Program-made: the position numbers and the translations under genes
Shown: piece after piece, positions 1 through 6,475 of the stretch
How the letters are laid out: every line of letters begins with the position of its first letter
Numbering within the stretch: the stretch's first letter is position 1
The notes under the pieces: model-generated
The model's database searches: none
Told to the model about the DNA's origin: nothing
Seen by the model: only the letters and a program-made list of their open reading frames with translations
Assembly: GCA_006227085.1 (NCBI GenBank)
Contig: SBFY01000164.1
Span: 1-7,512 of the forward strand
Origin: Gammaproteobacteria bacterium
GTDB lineage: Bacteria; Pseudomonadota; Gammaproteobacteria; Pseudomonadales; M0112
Length of the DNA: 7,512 bases
Reading direction: 5' to 3'

Positions 1-239
1 CGCAATCGCTGCCGGGTTGCCAGTACTGCATGTTTTCAGCCGTGCAGCGGCCTGCAGGTCATCCCCTGCGCCCCAGCGATTATGAACCGCTGGATGCCTT
101 CTGGGAAAAACGCGGTTACACCCCGCACCCGGAATTGATCGCAGCTTACGGATGGAAAGACGTCGACCAGCCGGCTGAAAGCGTGAAACCGATGATGTTC
201 TGGAGCAAGGCGCTTCGGCCAGTCGCCCAGGTACCTTAA
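1..239 (+). CDS. GNAT family N-acetyltransferase, C-terminal fragment (5' end outside window)
   Basis: The reading frame is open from the left edge (first full codon at 3) to a TAA at 237-239, giving 78 visible residues. I recognise the C-terminal tail of a GNAT acetyltransferase: a segment of the type RPAGHPLRPSDY followed by LDAFWEKRGY, a WKD motif and a final KPMMFW. This pattern is common at the end of bacterial GNAT proteins that transfer an acetyl group from acetyl-CoA to an unknown amine. The acetyl-CoA binding core lies outside the window, so substrate and catalytic residues cannot be checked. The internal ATG at 30 is not taken as the start, because the frame continues upstream with sensible residues. 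The gene converges on selD and its stop codon overlaps that of selD. Nothing ties it to selenium metabolism. The family call is from recalled motif similarity and is moderately sure. Confidence 0.62.
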   Translation, partial: QSLPGCQYCMFSAVQRPAGHPLRPSDYEPLDAFWEKRGYTPHPELIAAYGWKDVDQPAESVKPMMFWSKALRPVAQVP

Positions 240-2374
240 AGCACCAAATGTACGCCGGGTGTCTGGCAGACACGGCCGATCACGGTGAATCCCTCGGTCG
301 CACTGTCGGCCGGGATACTGGCCAGCAAGCCACCAGAGGTTTGCGGGTCAAACAGCAGTGGCAGCAAGGGATGGGTTTGCCAATTCGCAAGATTGCTGAT
401 GCGCTCGGCAAAGCGGCGATTCTCGGGTGCCAGTGTGCTTTCAATGCCGGCCGCCAGGCAGGCATGTGCGCCGGCGAGCACGGGTAATTGATCAAGGAAC
501 AACTCGGCACCGCAGTGGCTTGCCTCACACATTTCCAGCAAATGACCGAGCAGGCCAAAGCCGGTCACGTCCGTGCAGGCATGCACGCCCAGGCTGCGCA
601 AGCGTTCGCTGGCCTCACGATTGGATTGCAACATGACCGCGAGTGCCGCCTCAATCCATTCGGGCTGGGTGCGTTGCTGCATGTGCGCCGCAAACAGGGT
701 ACCGGTGCCCAGTGGTTTGCTCAGCACCAGCCAGTCACCGGTTTTCATGCCCGCTTTCGTGAGTGCGCTACGCGCGGCAATGAAGCCATTGACGGTGAGT
801 GAAACGGACAGCTCAGCACCTTCAGCGGTGTGGCCACCCAGCAACTGCATGCCTTCTTCATGCAAGGTGCGTGTCATGCCTGTCATGACTTGCAACAAGG
901 TGTTTTCCATCTGCACGGCATTGCCATGTGGCAAGGTGATGTGTGCCAACGCCGAATGTGGCGTGGCACCCATGGCGTGCAAGTCACTGATGGCATGCTG
1001 TGCCGCAATGCGGCCAAACCAGAACGGGTCATCGATAAAACTGCGGAAGCCATCCACTGATTGCACCAGTTGCATGCCTTTTGGCGGCGTGATGATGGCG
1101 GCATCATCCGGCTGTTGCAGGCCGATCACGGTGTCTGCATCGCAAGTGACATCCAGTTGTGCCAATACTGTGTCGAGTACGGTCTTGCCCACTTTGGCAC
1201 CGCAGCCACCGCAGCGCATCGGTTGGCTGCCGGATGTGTGCCCGGGAGTGCCGGTCATGCCGGACAGTTCACTGAACTGGCGCATGAAGCGACGATCAAT
1301 CGTGTCTTTCCATTGCCACACCCAATGACCTTGGGCATGCAAACCCCCTTTGGCTGCAATCGCAGTTCGCGGGCCGCAACGCAGCAAACTCAGGAAGCGC
1401 TGTTGGGGGCGATGCTGTTTGAGTGGTTGCCCGTGAATAGCCGCGCGCAGGTTATGGAACAGCACAGGTGCTTGCCGTACCGCATACACCCCGGCACGTG
1501 GCCGCGGGTGATTCACCTGCACGGACACATCGCCGACCGCGAACACATGGTCATGCTGCAGGCTTTGCAAGCTGTCATGCACGGCAATGAAACCGTCATC
1601 AGTGCAGGCGAGGCCGGAATGCCGGATCCATGCAGGGGCTTGCCCCGGTGTGGCGAGGAAAATGGCATCGGCCTCCAGCTGATGGGTTTCGCCCATCACG
1701 GTGCCGGCTTCGATGCGCGCAACACGGAAGTCCTCATGCAAGTTGATGCCGGCATCCTGCAAACACTGGCGTGCACGTTGCTGCACTGCCAGCGGGTAAC
1801 CAGCGAGTAATCCGCCGGCGCTGAGCAGGGTGAACGCGGTGTTCGCTGCGGTGGCCTGCAAGGCATCATGGATGGCCAGCACGATTTCAAAACCGGCCGC
1901 GCCACCGCCGATCACGGCAACATGGTGTGGTGCTTTTTCCGCGAGGAACGATTGCCAGCGTTCGCGTAACTGGCTCACCGGTTTCAGGGCAATGGCATGT
2001 TCATCACTGCCACTGATGTGTGATGGTGTGATGCCGGTATTGATCGACAACCATTCGTAGCGCAGCGGTGGCCGGTCTTCCAGTAACAACTGCTGTTGTT
2101 GGGCATCCACCCCTGTGATGCGGGCATGAATGAAGGTCGCACCAGCGGCCTGGCACAGGCGTTGCAAGTCGATGTGGGTATCCGCAGCGGTGTATTCACC
2201 TGCAAGCAAGCCGGGCAACATGCCGGAATAGGGTGCCAGCACCTGGTCAGATACCAACACCAGTGACACACCCGGCAGGGGATGCATGGCCCACATGCGC
2301 AGCAGCAAGGCATGCGTGTGGCCGCCACCTGCGAGCAGGATCTGTGCCTTGTCTGTGATGGGTGATGGCTGCAA
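236..2374 (-). CDS. selD: Fused FAD-dependent oxidoreductase / selenide, water dikinase (SelD)
   Basis: This 712-residue protein has two parts. Residues about 10-370 are a pyridine nucleotide-disulfide type flavoprotein like NDH-2 and sulfide:quinone reductases: GGGHTH at 16-21 for FAD, GGGAAG at 156-161 for NAD(P)H, and a late FAD-contacting GD at 281-282. A Gly/Ser/Thr-rich linker (about 370-386) leads to a complete SelD, which makes selenophosphate from selenide and ATP. SelD landmarks are Cys391 and Lys394 (matching E. coli Cys17 and Lys20), DDAAI at 423-427, Asp441, the AISD stretch ending at Asp464, GGHT at 513-516, TDVTGFG at 601-607 and DPQTSGG at 676-682. Cys391 is encoded by TGC, so this is not a selenoprotein. 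The start is TTG at 2374: AGGA lies 7 nt upstream, and the first ATG, at residue 27, would remove the FAD site. It is the last gene of the operon, 13 nt after the permease. The fusion is a known SelD architecture; a redox role in preparing selenide is inference. Confidence 0.95.
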   Translation of the reverse strand: MQPSPITDKAQILLAGGGHTHALLLRMWAMHPLPGVSLVLVSDQVLAPYSGMLPGLLAGEYTAADTHIDLQRLCQAAGATFIHARITGVDAQQQQLLLEDRPPLRYEWLSINTGITPSHISGSDEHAIALKPVSQLRERWQSFLAEKAPHHVAVIGGGAAGFEIVLAIHDALQATAANTAFTLLSAGGLLAGYPLAVQQRARQCLQDAGINLHEDFRVARIEAGTVMGETHQLEADAIFLATPGQAPAWIRHSGLACTDDGFIAVHDSLQSLQHDHVFAVGDVSVQVNHPRPRAGVYAVRQAPVLFHNLRAAIHGQPLKQHRPQQRFLSLLRCGPRTAIAAKGGLHAQGHWVWQWKDTIDRRFMRQFSELSGMTGTPGHTSGSQPMRCGGCGAKVGKTVLDTVLAQLDVTCDADTVIGLQQPDDAAIITPPKGMQLVQSVDGFRSFIDDPFWFGRIAAQHAISDLHAMGATPHSALAHITLPHGNAVQMENTLLQVMTGMTRTLHEEGMQLLGGHTAEGAELSVSLTVNGFIAARSALTKAGMKTGDWLVLSKPLGTGTLFAAHMQQRTQPEWIEAALAVMLQSNREASERLRSLGVHACTDVTGFGLLGHLLEMCEASHCGAELFLDQLPVLAGAHACLAAGIESTLAPENRRFAERISNLANWQTHPLLPLLFDPQTSGGLLASIPADSATEGFTVIGRVCQTPGVHLVL

Positions 2375-2381
2375 ACCGCTG

Positions 2382-2385
2382 TCCT
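2382..2385 (-). promoter_or_regulatory. Ribosome binding site for the TTG start of selD
   Basis: On the minus strand the 13-nt gap after the permease stop reads GCAGGACAGCGGT and is followed by TTG. The AGGA core sits 7 nt before the TTG, which is good spacing. It decides the unusual TTG start at 2374, since no ATG or GTG is nearby in frame. Confidence 0.65.
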
Positions 2386-2387
2386 GC

Positions 2388-3866
2388 TCAGATTTCTTCC
2401 GGGGTGTTGCGCAAAGCCAGATGCTGGCGCAAACCGCGTGCCGATATTTCCGCCACTATATTCAGTCCTGCCGTGAGCACAATCAAGACCATGGCCTTGT
2501 CAAAACGGAAATCCTCGAATGCGGAATCAATATAGAAGCCCAACGTATAAATCCCGAGGATGCCGAGGATGGCGCTTTCGCGCAGGATGATTTCAAAACG
2601 GTAGAGGGTGAAGGCCAGCACCGTGCGATACAGTCGCGGCAGGACTGTCCAGAAATAACGATCAATCCCGGCCGGGGTGTCTGTGCGCAATAGCAGCGTG
2701 TTGCTGGCCTGACCTGACAGGAACGCAATGATGGCACCGTTATGCACAGACAGTGCCAATGCGGCTGGCAGCATGGAAGGCCCAAGCCAGACCAGCCCGA
2801 TATAGGCCAGCACGTATTCCGGCGTTGAACGCAGCGCGACCAGCAATGCATGACCCAGCCAGCGCCAGCGCGTGCGCACAAAATGCCGCGACACCCAGGG
2901 GAATTGCAGCAGGCTGAACGCCAGCGTGAAGACCAATGCCACCAGTGACAGCAGCAAGGTGTTGAACAGGCCGGGCAAGCCTTCATCATGGAATAAGGCC
3001 CATAGCCAATCGCCTGTGGCAGCCAGGTTGCCTGCCAATAACGCCCGTGGCCAGATGTCGTGGCTGAGGAATTGCCACAGCAGGCTTGGCTGCAATGACA
3101 GGTATGGTGCTGATGTGTGTGCCAGCCACACGAGTGAGGCAATGGCATACACCGGCAGCCATCGGGGTCGCAGCCACCAGTGGCGTGTGCCGATCAACAG
3201 GAAGAAGGCATACAGCAAGGCAAACGCCTGCGAATACTGGCCTTGGCGAAAAGCCGTCTCCAGGTGATAACCCAGTGTCGGCAGTCCGATAAAACCCAGT
3301 ACCGCGCTCGAACGCAAACCGCATTCCATGCGGTAGCCACTGTAGGCACGGATGTGCGGCCACGCCTGTGTCAATCGTGCCCACAGGAAACGGCTGAAAC
3401 GATCGCTGGCGCGCAAATGCCGTTCGGGCAAGCCGCTGGTTTCTTCTACAAGTTCGGCATAAACGCGGGCACAGATGCCACTGTAGGGCAGGGCAATCGC
3501 CAGCAGGCCAGTCAATGGGTGCAGGCCGAACACTTGCAGGAACAGTAATGCCCAGAACAATTCGTGCACGCCGCGCACACTCGCGCAACACCAGCGCACC
3601 AGGCGCCAGTGATAGACGAGTGATAACAACAGGCCCAGCGCCCAGGCTGCGCCAACACCGAGCATGGCAAAGGCAATGGTGCTGCCCATGGCTGGCAACC
3701 ATTCATGCGTGTTAGTGAAATCCGGCGTGATGGCCCCGTGCAGGATGCGCCAGAGGATGCGTGACGGATCATGGCTACCGATCGCCCAGTCACCCAACGC
3801 GATACACAAGGCGGCCAATAGCAGCAGGCCGGCATGGAAATGACGCAGGCTCAGTCGTAGACCCAT
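2388..3866 (-). CDS. ABC transporter permease, PhnE-like, two fused membrane domains (putative selenium importer)
   Basis: This 492-residue, strongly hydrophobic protein is an inner-membrane permease with two PhnE-type domains in one chain; a single phosphonate permease is about half this length. The halves carry the same signature after the cytoplasmic coupling loop: YRMECGLRSSAVLGFIG at 178-194 and YRFEIILRESAILGILG at 422-438, each followed by TLG and ending in AF. Likely membrane segments lie near 12-30, 62-84, 103-127, 187-206, 211-227 and 237-252 in the first half, and 299-321, 338-361, 364-384, 430-449 and 457-475 in the second. The ATG at 3866 lies 16 nt inside the ATPase gene and has no clear Shine-Dalgarno sequence, so translation is probably coupled. 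With the binding protein and ATPase it would form a complete importer. Fold similarity says phosphonate-type transporter; its place between selU and selD argues for a selenium compound. Family call is firm, substrate is inference. Confidence 0.88.
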   Translation of the reverse strand: MGLRLSLRHFHAGLLLLAALCIALGDWAIGSHDPSRILWRILHGAITPDFTNTHEWLPAMGSTIAFAMLGVGAAWALGLLLSLVYHWRLVRWCCASVRGVHELFWALLFLQVFGLHPLTGLLAIALPYSGICARVYAELVEETSGLPERHLRASDRFSRFLWARLTQAWPHIRAYSGYRMECGLRSSAVLGFIGLPTLGYHLETAFRQGQYSQAFALLYAFFLLIGTRHWWLRPRWLPVYAIASLVWLAHTSAPYLSLQPSLLWQFLSHDIWPRALLAGNLAATGDWLWALFHDEGLPGLFNTLLLSLVALVFTLAFSLLQFPWVSRHFVRTRWRWLGHALLVALRSTPEYVLAYIGLVWLGPSMLPAALALSVHNGAIIAFLSGQASNTLLLRTDTPAGIDRYFWTVLPRLYRTVLAFTLYRFEIILRESAILGILGIYTLGFYIDSAFEDFRFDKAMVLIVLTAGLNIVAEISARGLRQHLALRNTPEEI

Positions 3867-4504
3867 TGCAAGGCATCAGTGCTGAGGGTGTGGCAGGGTG
3901 CATCAAGGACAATGCGTGTGTCTTTCAGTGCAATGATGCGTTGGCAGTAACGCAGGGCCTGGCCGATGTCATGCAAGGCCAGTACCAGGGTGTCGCTGTG
4001 CTGTACCAGCAGTGACAGGATGCGATCAGCTTGCCAATCGTCCACGGCCGACACCGGCTCATCCGCCAGCAAGACCGGTGCTTGCTGGTGGAGCGCACGG
4101 GCAATGCCGACACGTTGTTTCTGGCCGCCGGAAAGGCTGTCTGCCCGTGTCGTTGCTGCCGGCAATTCCAATGCATCAATCCAGTGTTGTGCGGCATCGC
4201 GTTCGCGGGCGAGCGGGTGCAGCAGGTTCAACGTGTTGTAAGGCCAGCGGTGATGTGACAGCCGGCCCATGTAGATGTTGTGGAACACGCTCAGGTTGCC
4301 GATCAATGCCGGGTCTTGCGGGCACCAGGCACATTGTGCCGGTGCCTGCTGGTACAACTGTTCCAGCAAGGTGCTTTTGCCACTGCCGCTGGCACCGATG
4401 ATGGCAACACGCTCGCCCTGGGCGATGCTGAGATCAATCTCCTGCAGGACGACGGTGTCGCCGTAGCTGATCTTGCCGCGCTGCAGTGACAGTGCCATAC
4501 CCAT
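3851..4504 (-). CDS. ABC transporter ATP-binding protein, PhnC-like (putative selenium importer)
   Basis: A 217-residue cytoplasmic ATPase that should power the adjacent permease. All nucleotide-site motifs are present: Walker A GASGSGKST at 37-45, Q-loop Gln63, signature LSGGQ at 124-128, Walker B VLLADEP at 144-150, D-loop SAVD at 152-155 and switch His178. The chain is short for the PhnC group (roughly 250 residues, from memory). Only 20 residues separate Walker A Lys43 from Gln63, where about 40 is usual, so the beta-hairpin part of the ABC beta-subdomain is reduced. The segment after Gln63 (NLSVFHNIYMGRL) is where the signal passes to the permease. The start at 4504 is 1 nt after the binding-protein stop, with GAGGAA 4 nt upstream; an in-frame ATG at 4498 is an alternative. 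The 3' end overlaps the permease by 16 nt. ATPase call is very sure; substrate rests on context. Confidence 0.92.
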   Translation of the reverse strand: MGMALSLQRGKISYGDTVVLQEIDLSIAQGERVAIIGASGSGKSTLLEQLYQQAPAQCAWCPQDPALIGNLSVFHNIYMGRLSHHRWPYNTLNLLHPLARERDAAQHWIDALELPAATTRADSLSGGQKQRVGIARALHQQAPVLLADEPVSAVDDWQADRILSLLVQHSDTLVLALHDIGQALRYCQRIIALKDTRIVLDAPCHTLSTDALQWVYD

Positions 4505-4505
4505 C

Positions 4506-5369
4506 TTATTCCTCGATCAAACCGATGGCGCTGACGGTATCGGCAATCGGCTGGTAATCGCTGTTACTGGCCGGGATGAAACCGCTGCGCGGGAATGCGG
4601 CCAGCAGCGCGGGGTCTTTCATGGCGAGCAAGGCAGCACGCACCTTGTCCATGAAGCCTTTGCCGAATTGGGCATCGACATCACCACGAATGCTCCACTG
4701 GTAGTCAGGATAGGTTGGGGTTTCCCAGATCACGGCGACTTGCGAAGTGTCGACCTGGCCGGCTGCGACGGCACTTTCCCACACCGTGTAGTTGAGTGCG
4801 CCGACCTGATAGGCACCACTCATGACCAGCTCGATGGTGCGACTGTGATCGCCACTGAAGCCCACGCGGGAAAACACGTCTTCCGGCGCTTGCCGGAATT
4901 GCTGGCGAAGGTAGAACTCCGGCATCAGCCGGCCGGAAGTCGAGCCCTTGGCGCCGAAGGTAAAGGTCTTGCCGCGCAAGGTATCCTGCAGGGTGTCGGC
5001 GCGTGTGAGGCCGCTGTCGCGATGGGCGATGAAGTAGGTCTTGAATGCCGCATCCTCAACACCCTGTGCCAGGGCCTGGCTGCCGGGCACCAGTTCACGC
5101 GCACGCAAGCCGGACAGCCCGCCAAACCATGCGAGCTGCACCTGGTTGTTGCGGAAAGCCGTGATGGTGGCGGCATACGATTTCACCGGCACATATCGCA
5201 CGGGAACACCCAGTTCCTGTTGCAGGTAGGCAGCGACTTGCCCAAACCGTTCCTGCAGTTTGCTTTCGTCTTCGTCCGGAATGGCGGTGAAGACAAAAGG
5301 CTTGTCGGCAGAGGCATGACCGGCAGCCAGTAATAATGTGATGGCGAGATAACGCAGCAAGGTTTTCAT
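4506..5369 (-). CDS. Periplasmic substrate-binding protein, PhnD-like, putative selenate-type
   Basis: A 287-residue periplasmic binding protein. Residues 1-21 form a typical Sec signal peptide (MKTLLRY, then a hydrophobic core ending HASA) with likely cleavage before Asp22. The mature protein opens with FTAIPDEDE at 27-35 and carries FRNNQVQLAWFGG at 72-84, KGSTSGR at 141-147, SGDHSRT at 172-178 and RSGFIPASN at 261-269. KGSTSG matches the loop through which PhnD-type proteins hold oxyanion oxygens. I recall these features from the curated family named putative selenate ABC transporter substrate-binding protein, which was named because its genes sit by selD or selU, as here. The ATG at 5369 is preferred over an upstream GTG at 5393: it overlaps the selU stop as ATGA, has AGGAAAG 6 nt upstream, and puts the signal peptide at the N-terminus. 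Binding-protein call is sure; selenate is context-based. Confidence 0.9.
   Translation of the reverse strand: MKTLLRYLAITLLLAAGHASADKPFVFTAIPDEDESKLQERFGQVAAYLQQELGVPVRYVPVKSYAATITAFRNNQVQLAWFGGLSGLRARELVPGSQALAQGVEDAAFKTYFIAHRDSGLTRADTLQDTLRGKTFTFGAKGSTSGRLMPEFYLRQQFRQAPEDVFSRVGFSGDHSRTIELVMSGAYQVGALNYTVWESAVAAGQVDTSQVAVIWETPTYPDYQWSIRGDVDAQFGKGFMDKVRAALLAMKDPALLAAFPRSGFIPASNSDYQPIADTVSAIGLIEE
4509..4514 (-). promoter_or_regulatory. Ribosome binding site for the ABC ATPase gene
   Basis: GAGGAA on the minus strand lies inside the last codons of the binding-protein gene, 4 nt before the ATG at 4504 and 10 nt before the second ATG at 4498. It supports independent initiation of the ATPase but does not fully settle which ATG is used. 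Confidence 0.55.
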
Positions 5370-6469
5370 GATGGGCTTTCCTGTTGTTGGCACCAGTGAA
5401 TGACATCAGCGCGGGAGCCTTTGAACAGGATCGGGCTATCGTGCTGTGATAACTGGTAGGTGTACATCGGGTCGTAATAGTCTTCGAGCAGGCCGGTGAT
5501 CCAGTCCATATGTGCTTCAGGTCGATCGTGCAGTAATTGTTCGTGCAATGCCGATTCCATCTGTTGTCTCAGCTGCTGGTATCGTACGCCGCCCAAGCGT
5601 CGGCGAATGCGATGCAGGCTGTCGAGCAAGGCTTGCTGGTAACGCGCGTCGCCTTCTGCCTCACCATAAGCGCTGCGAAAGCCTGCGCGTTGTTCGATCA
5701 CGTACTCATGCAGGATCTGTTGGGCGCGAGAGGACAAGGATTCTTCCACCAGCACACGCGGCGCGGCCTGCATGGCGTCACGCAGGGTCTTCGGCAATGA
5801 ACAGCGGCCAATCAACAGGCTTTCATCTTCGAGAAACACCGGCAAGGTATGGCTTTCCTTCTTCAACAAAGCAATACCCACACGGTTTTCAAAATCGATT
5901 TGGGTGGGCTGCTCGCCAATCGGCCGGCCAAAGCTGGAGCCCTTGTGATTAGCGGCCGCTTCCAGGTCAACCGCTTGTGCCAGTGCTTGAACCACCACGG
6001 TCTTGCCGCTGCCGGTAGGGCCGCCAATGATGATGAAGCGTTGCGTGTGACTGATGGTGTCGAGCGTGTCGATCAGGAATCGGCGTAATGCCTTGTAGCC
6101 GCCACTGACCAAGGGGATGTCAACGCCGGCTTCATGCATCCACTGCTGTACCGTGCGCGAACGCAGCCCGCCACGGAAACAATACAGCACCGCATCCGGA
6201 TGCTGTCGCGCAAAGTCGCACCAGGCCTGCGTACGTTGCGCACGCAAGTCGCCGCCCACCAGTTGGTGGCCAAGGGCGATGGCGGCATCTTGCCCGTGTT
6301 GCTTGTAGCAAATACCGATCTGCTCGCGCTCGCGATCATCCAGCAGTGGCAGGTTATGTGCGCCAGGGAAGGCGCCTTGGGAAAACTCCACAGGCGCACG
6401 CACGTCCAGAAGGGGTCTGTCCCCGATGAATAGGCTCCGGTAGTCGTCAGTGACAGTTAATGTGTTCAC
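5366..6469 (-). CDS. selU: tRNA 2-selenouridine synthase (SelU/MnmH/YbbB)
   Basis: This 367-residue enzyme replaces sulfur with selenium in 2-thiouridine at wobble position 34 of tRNAs for Lys, Glu and Gln, using selenophosphate from SelD. Known family chemistry goes through a geranylated intermediate. The N-terminal rhodanese domain (about 8-130) has LLDVRAPVEF at 20-29 and catalytic Cys97 in YCFRGG, the same number as E. coli Cys97. The second domain has a P-loop, GGPTGSGKT at 149-157, then KGSSFGR at 176-182, LEDES at 213-217 and LLEDYYDPMY at 327-336. Length is close to the E. coli protein (364, from memory). The start is GTG at 6469, which overlaps the patatin-like gene stop as GTGA and has no clear Shine-Dalgarno sequence, so translational coupling is likely; the distance from start to the conserved DYR at 9-11 equals that in E. 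coli. The gene opens the selenium part of the operon. Confidence 0.97.
   Translation of the reverse strand: MNTLTVTDDYRSLFIGDRPLLDVRAPVEFSQGAFPGAHNLPLLDDREREQIGICYKQHGQDAAIALGHQLVGGDLRAQRTQAWCDFARQHPDAVLYCFRGGLRSRTVQQWMHEAGVDIPLVSGGYKALRRFLIDTLDTISHTQRFIIIGGPTGSGKTVVVQALAQAVDLEAAANHKGSSFGRPIGEQPTQIDFENRVGIALLKKESHTLPVFLEDESLLIGRCSLPKTLRDAMQAAPRVLVEESLSSRAQQILHEYVIEQRAGFRSAYGEAEGDARYQQALLDSLHRIRRRLGGVRYQQLRQQMESALHEQLLHDRPEAHMDWITGLLEDYYDPMYTYQLSQHDSPILFKGSRADVIHWCQQQESPS
5376..5382 (-). promoter_or_regulatory. Ribosome binding site for the periplasmic binding-protein gene
   Basis: AGGAAAG on the minus strand lies within the 3' end of selU, 6 nt upstream of the ATG at 5369. It is the strongest Shine-Dalgarno sequence in the operon together with that of the ATPase, and it rules in favour of 5369 over the GTG at 5393. 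A stronger site here fits the need for more binding protein than membrane subunits (inference). Confidence 0.65.
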
Positions 6470-6475
6470 TGTTCA
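6462..6475 (-). repeat. Tandem 7-bp repeat at the patatin-selU junction
   Basis: On the minus strand the junction reads GTGAACA twice in a row (14 nt). The second copy contains both the patatin-like gene TGA stop and the selU GTG start. The first copy holds a GTG 7 nt upstream, which is out of frame with selU. It may be coincidental, but it is exactly at the stop-start overlap. Confidence 0.5.

Noticed and set aside
200..260. Intrinsic terminator between selD and the GNAT gene
   Set aside because: The genes overlap at their stops, and I see no GC-rich hairpin followed by a T-run on either strand.
1202..1204. Possible selenocysteine codon at the SelD active site
   Set aside because: The codon for the catalytic residue is TGC (Cys391) on the minus strand, and the frame has no internal TGA.
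573..1328. A 251-codon open frame on the plus strand, opposite selD
   Set aside because: It lies antisense to the conserved SelD domain, has a Cys/Ser/Met-rich composition typical of reversed coding sequence, and shows no recognisable motif.
1061..1810. A 249-codon open frame on the plus strand, opposite selD
   Set aside because: It spans the antisense of the flavoprotein-SelD linker and both domains; its His/Ala/Gly-rich product resembles no family, and the minus-strand gene is unmistakable.
4473..5333. A 286-codon open frame on the plus strand, opposite the binding-protein gene
   Set aside because: It is the antisense shadow of a clear periplasmic binding protein with a signal peptide; long antisense frames are expected at this GC content and codon bias.
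2388..5369. Annotation of the transporter as phosphonate PhnC-PhnD-PhnE
   Set aside because: The fold relationship is real, but there is no phn lyase or phosphonatase gene nearby, the permease is a double-length fusion, the ATPase is shortened, and both flanking genes are selenium genes.
5370..5393. GTG at 5393 as the start of the binding-protein gene
   Set aside because: It would add eight residues (MPTTGKPI) before a clean signal peptide, whereas ATG at 5369 has a good Shine-Dalgarno sequence and the ATGA overlap with selU.
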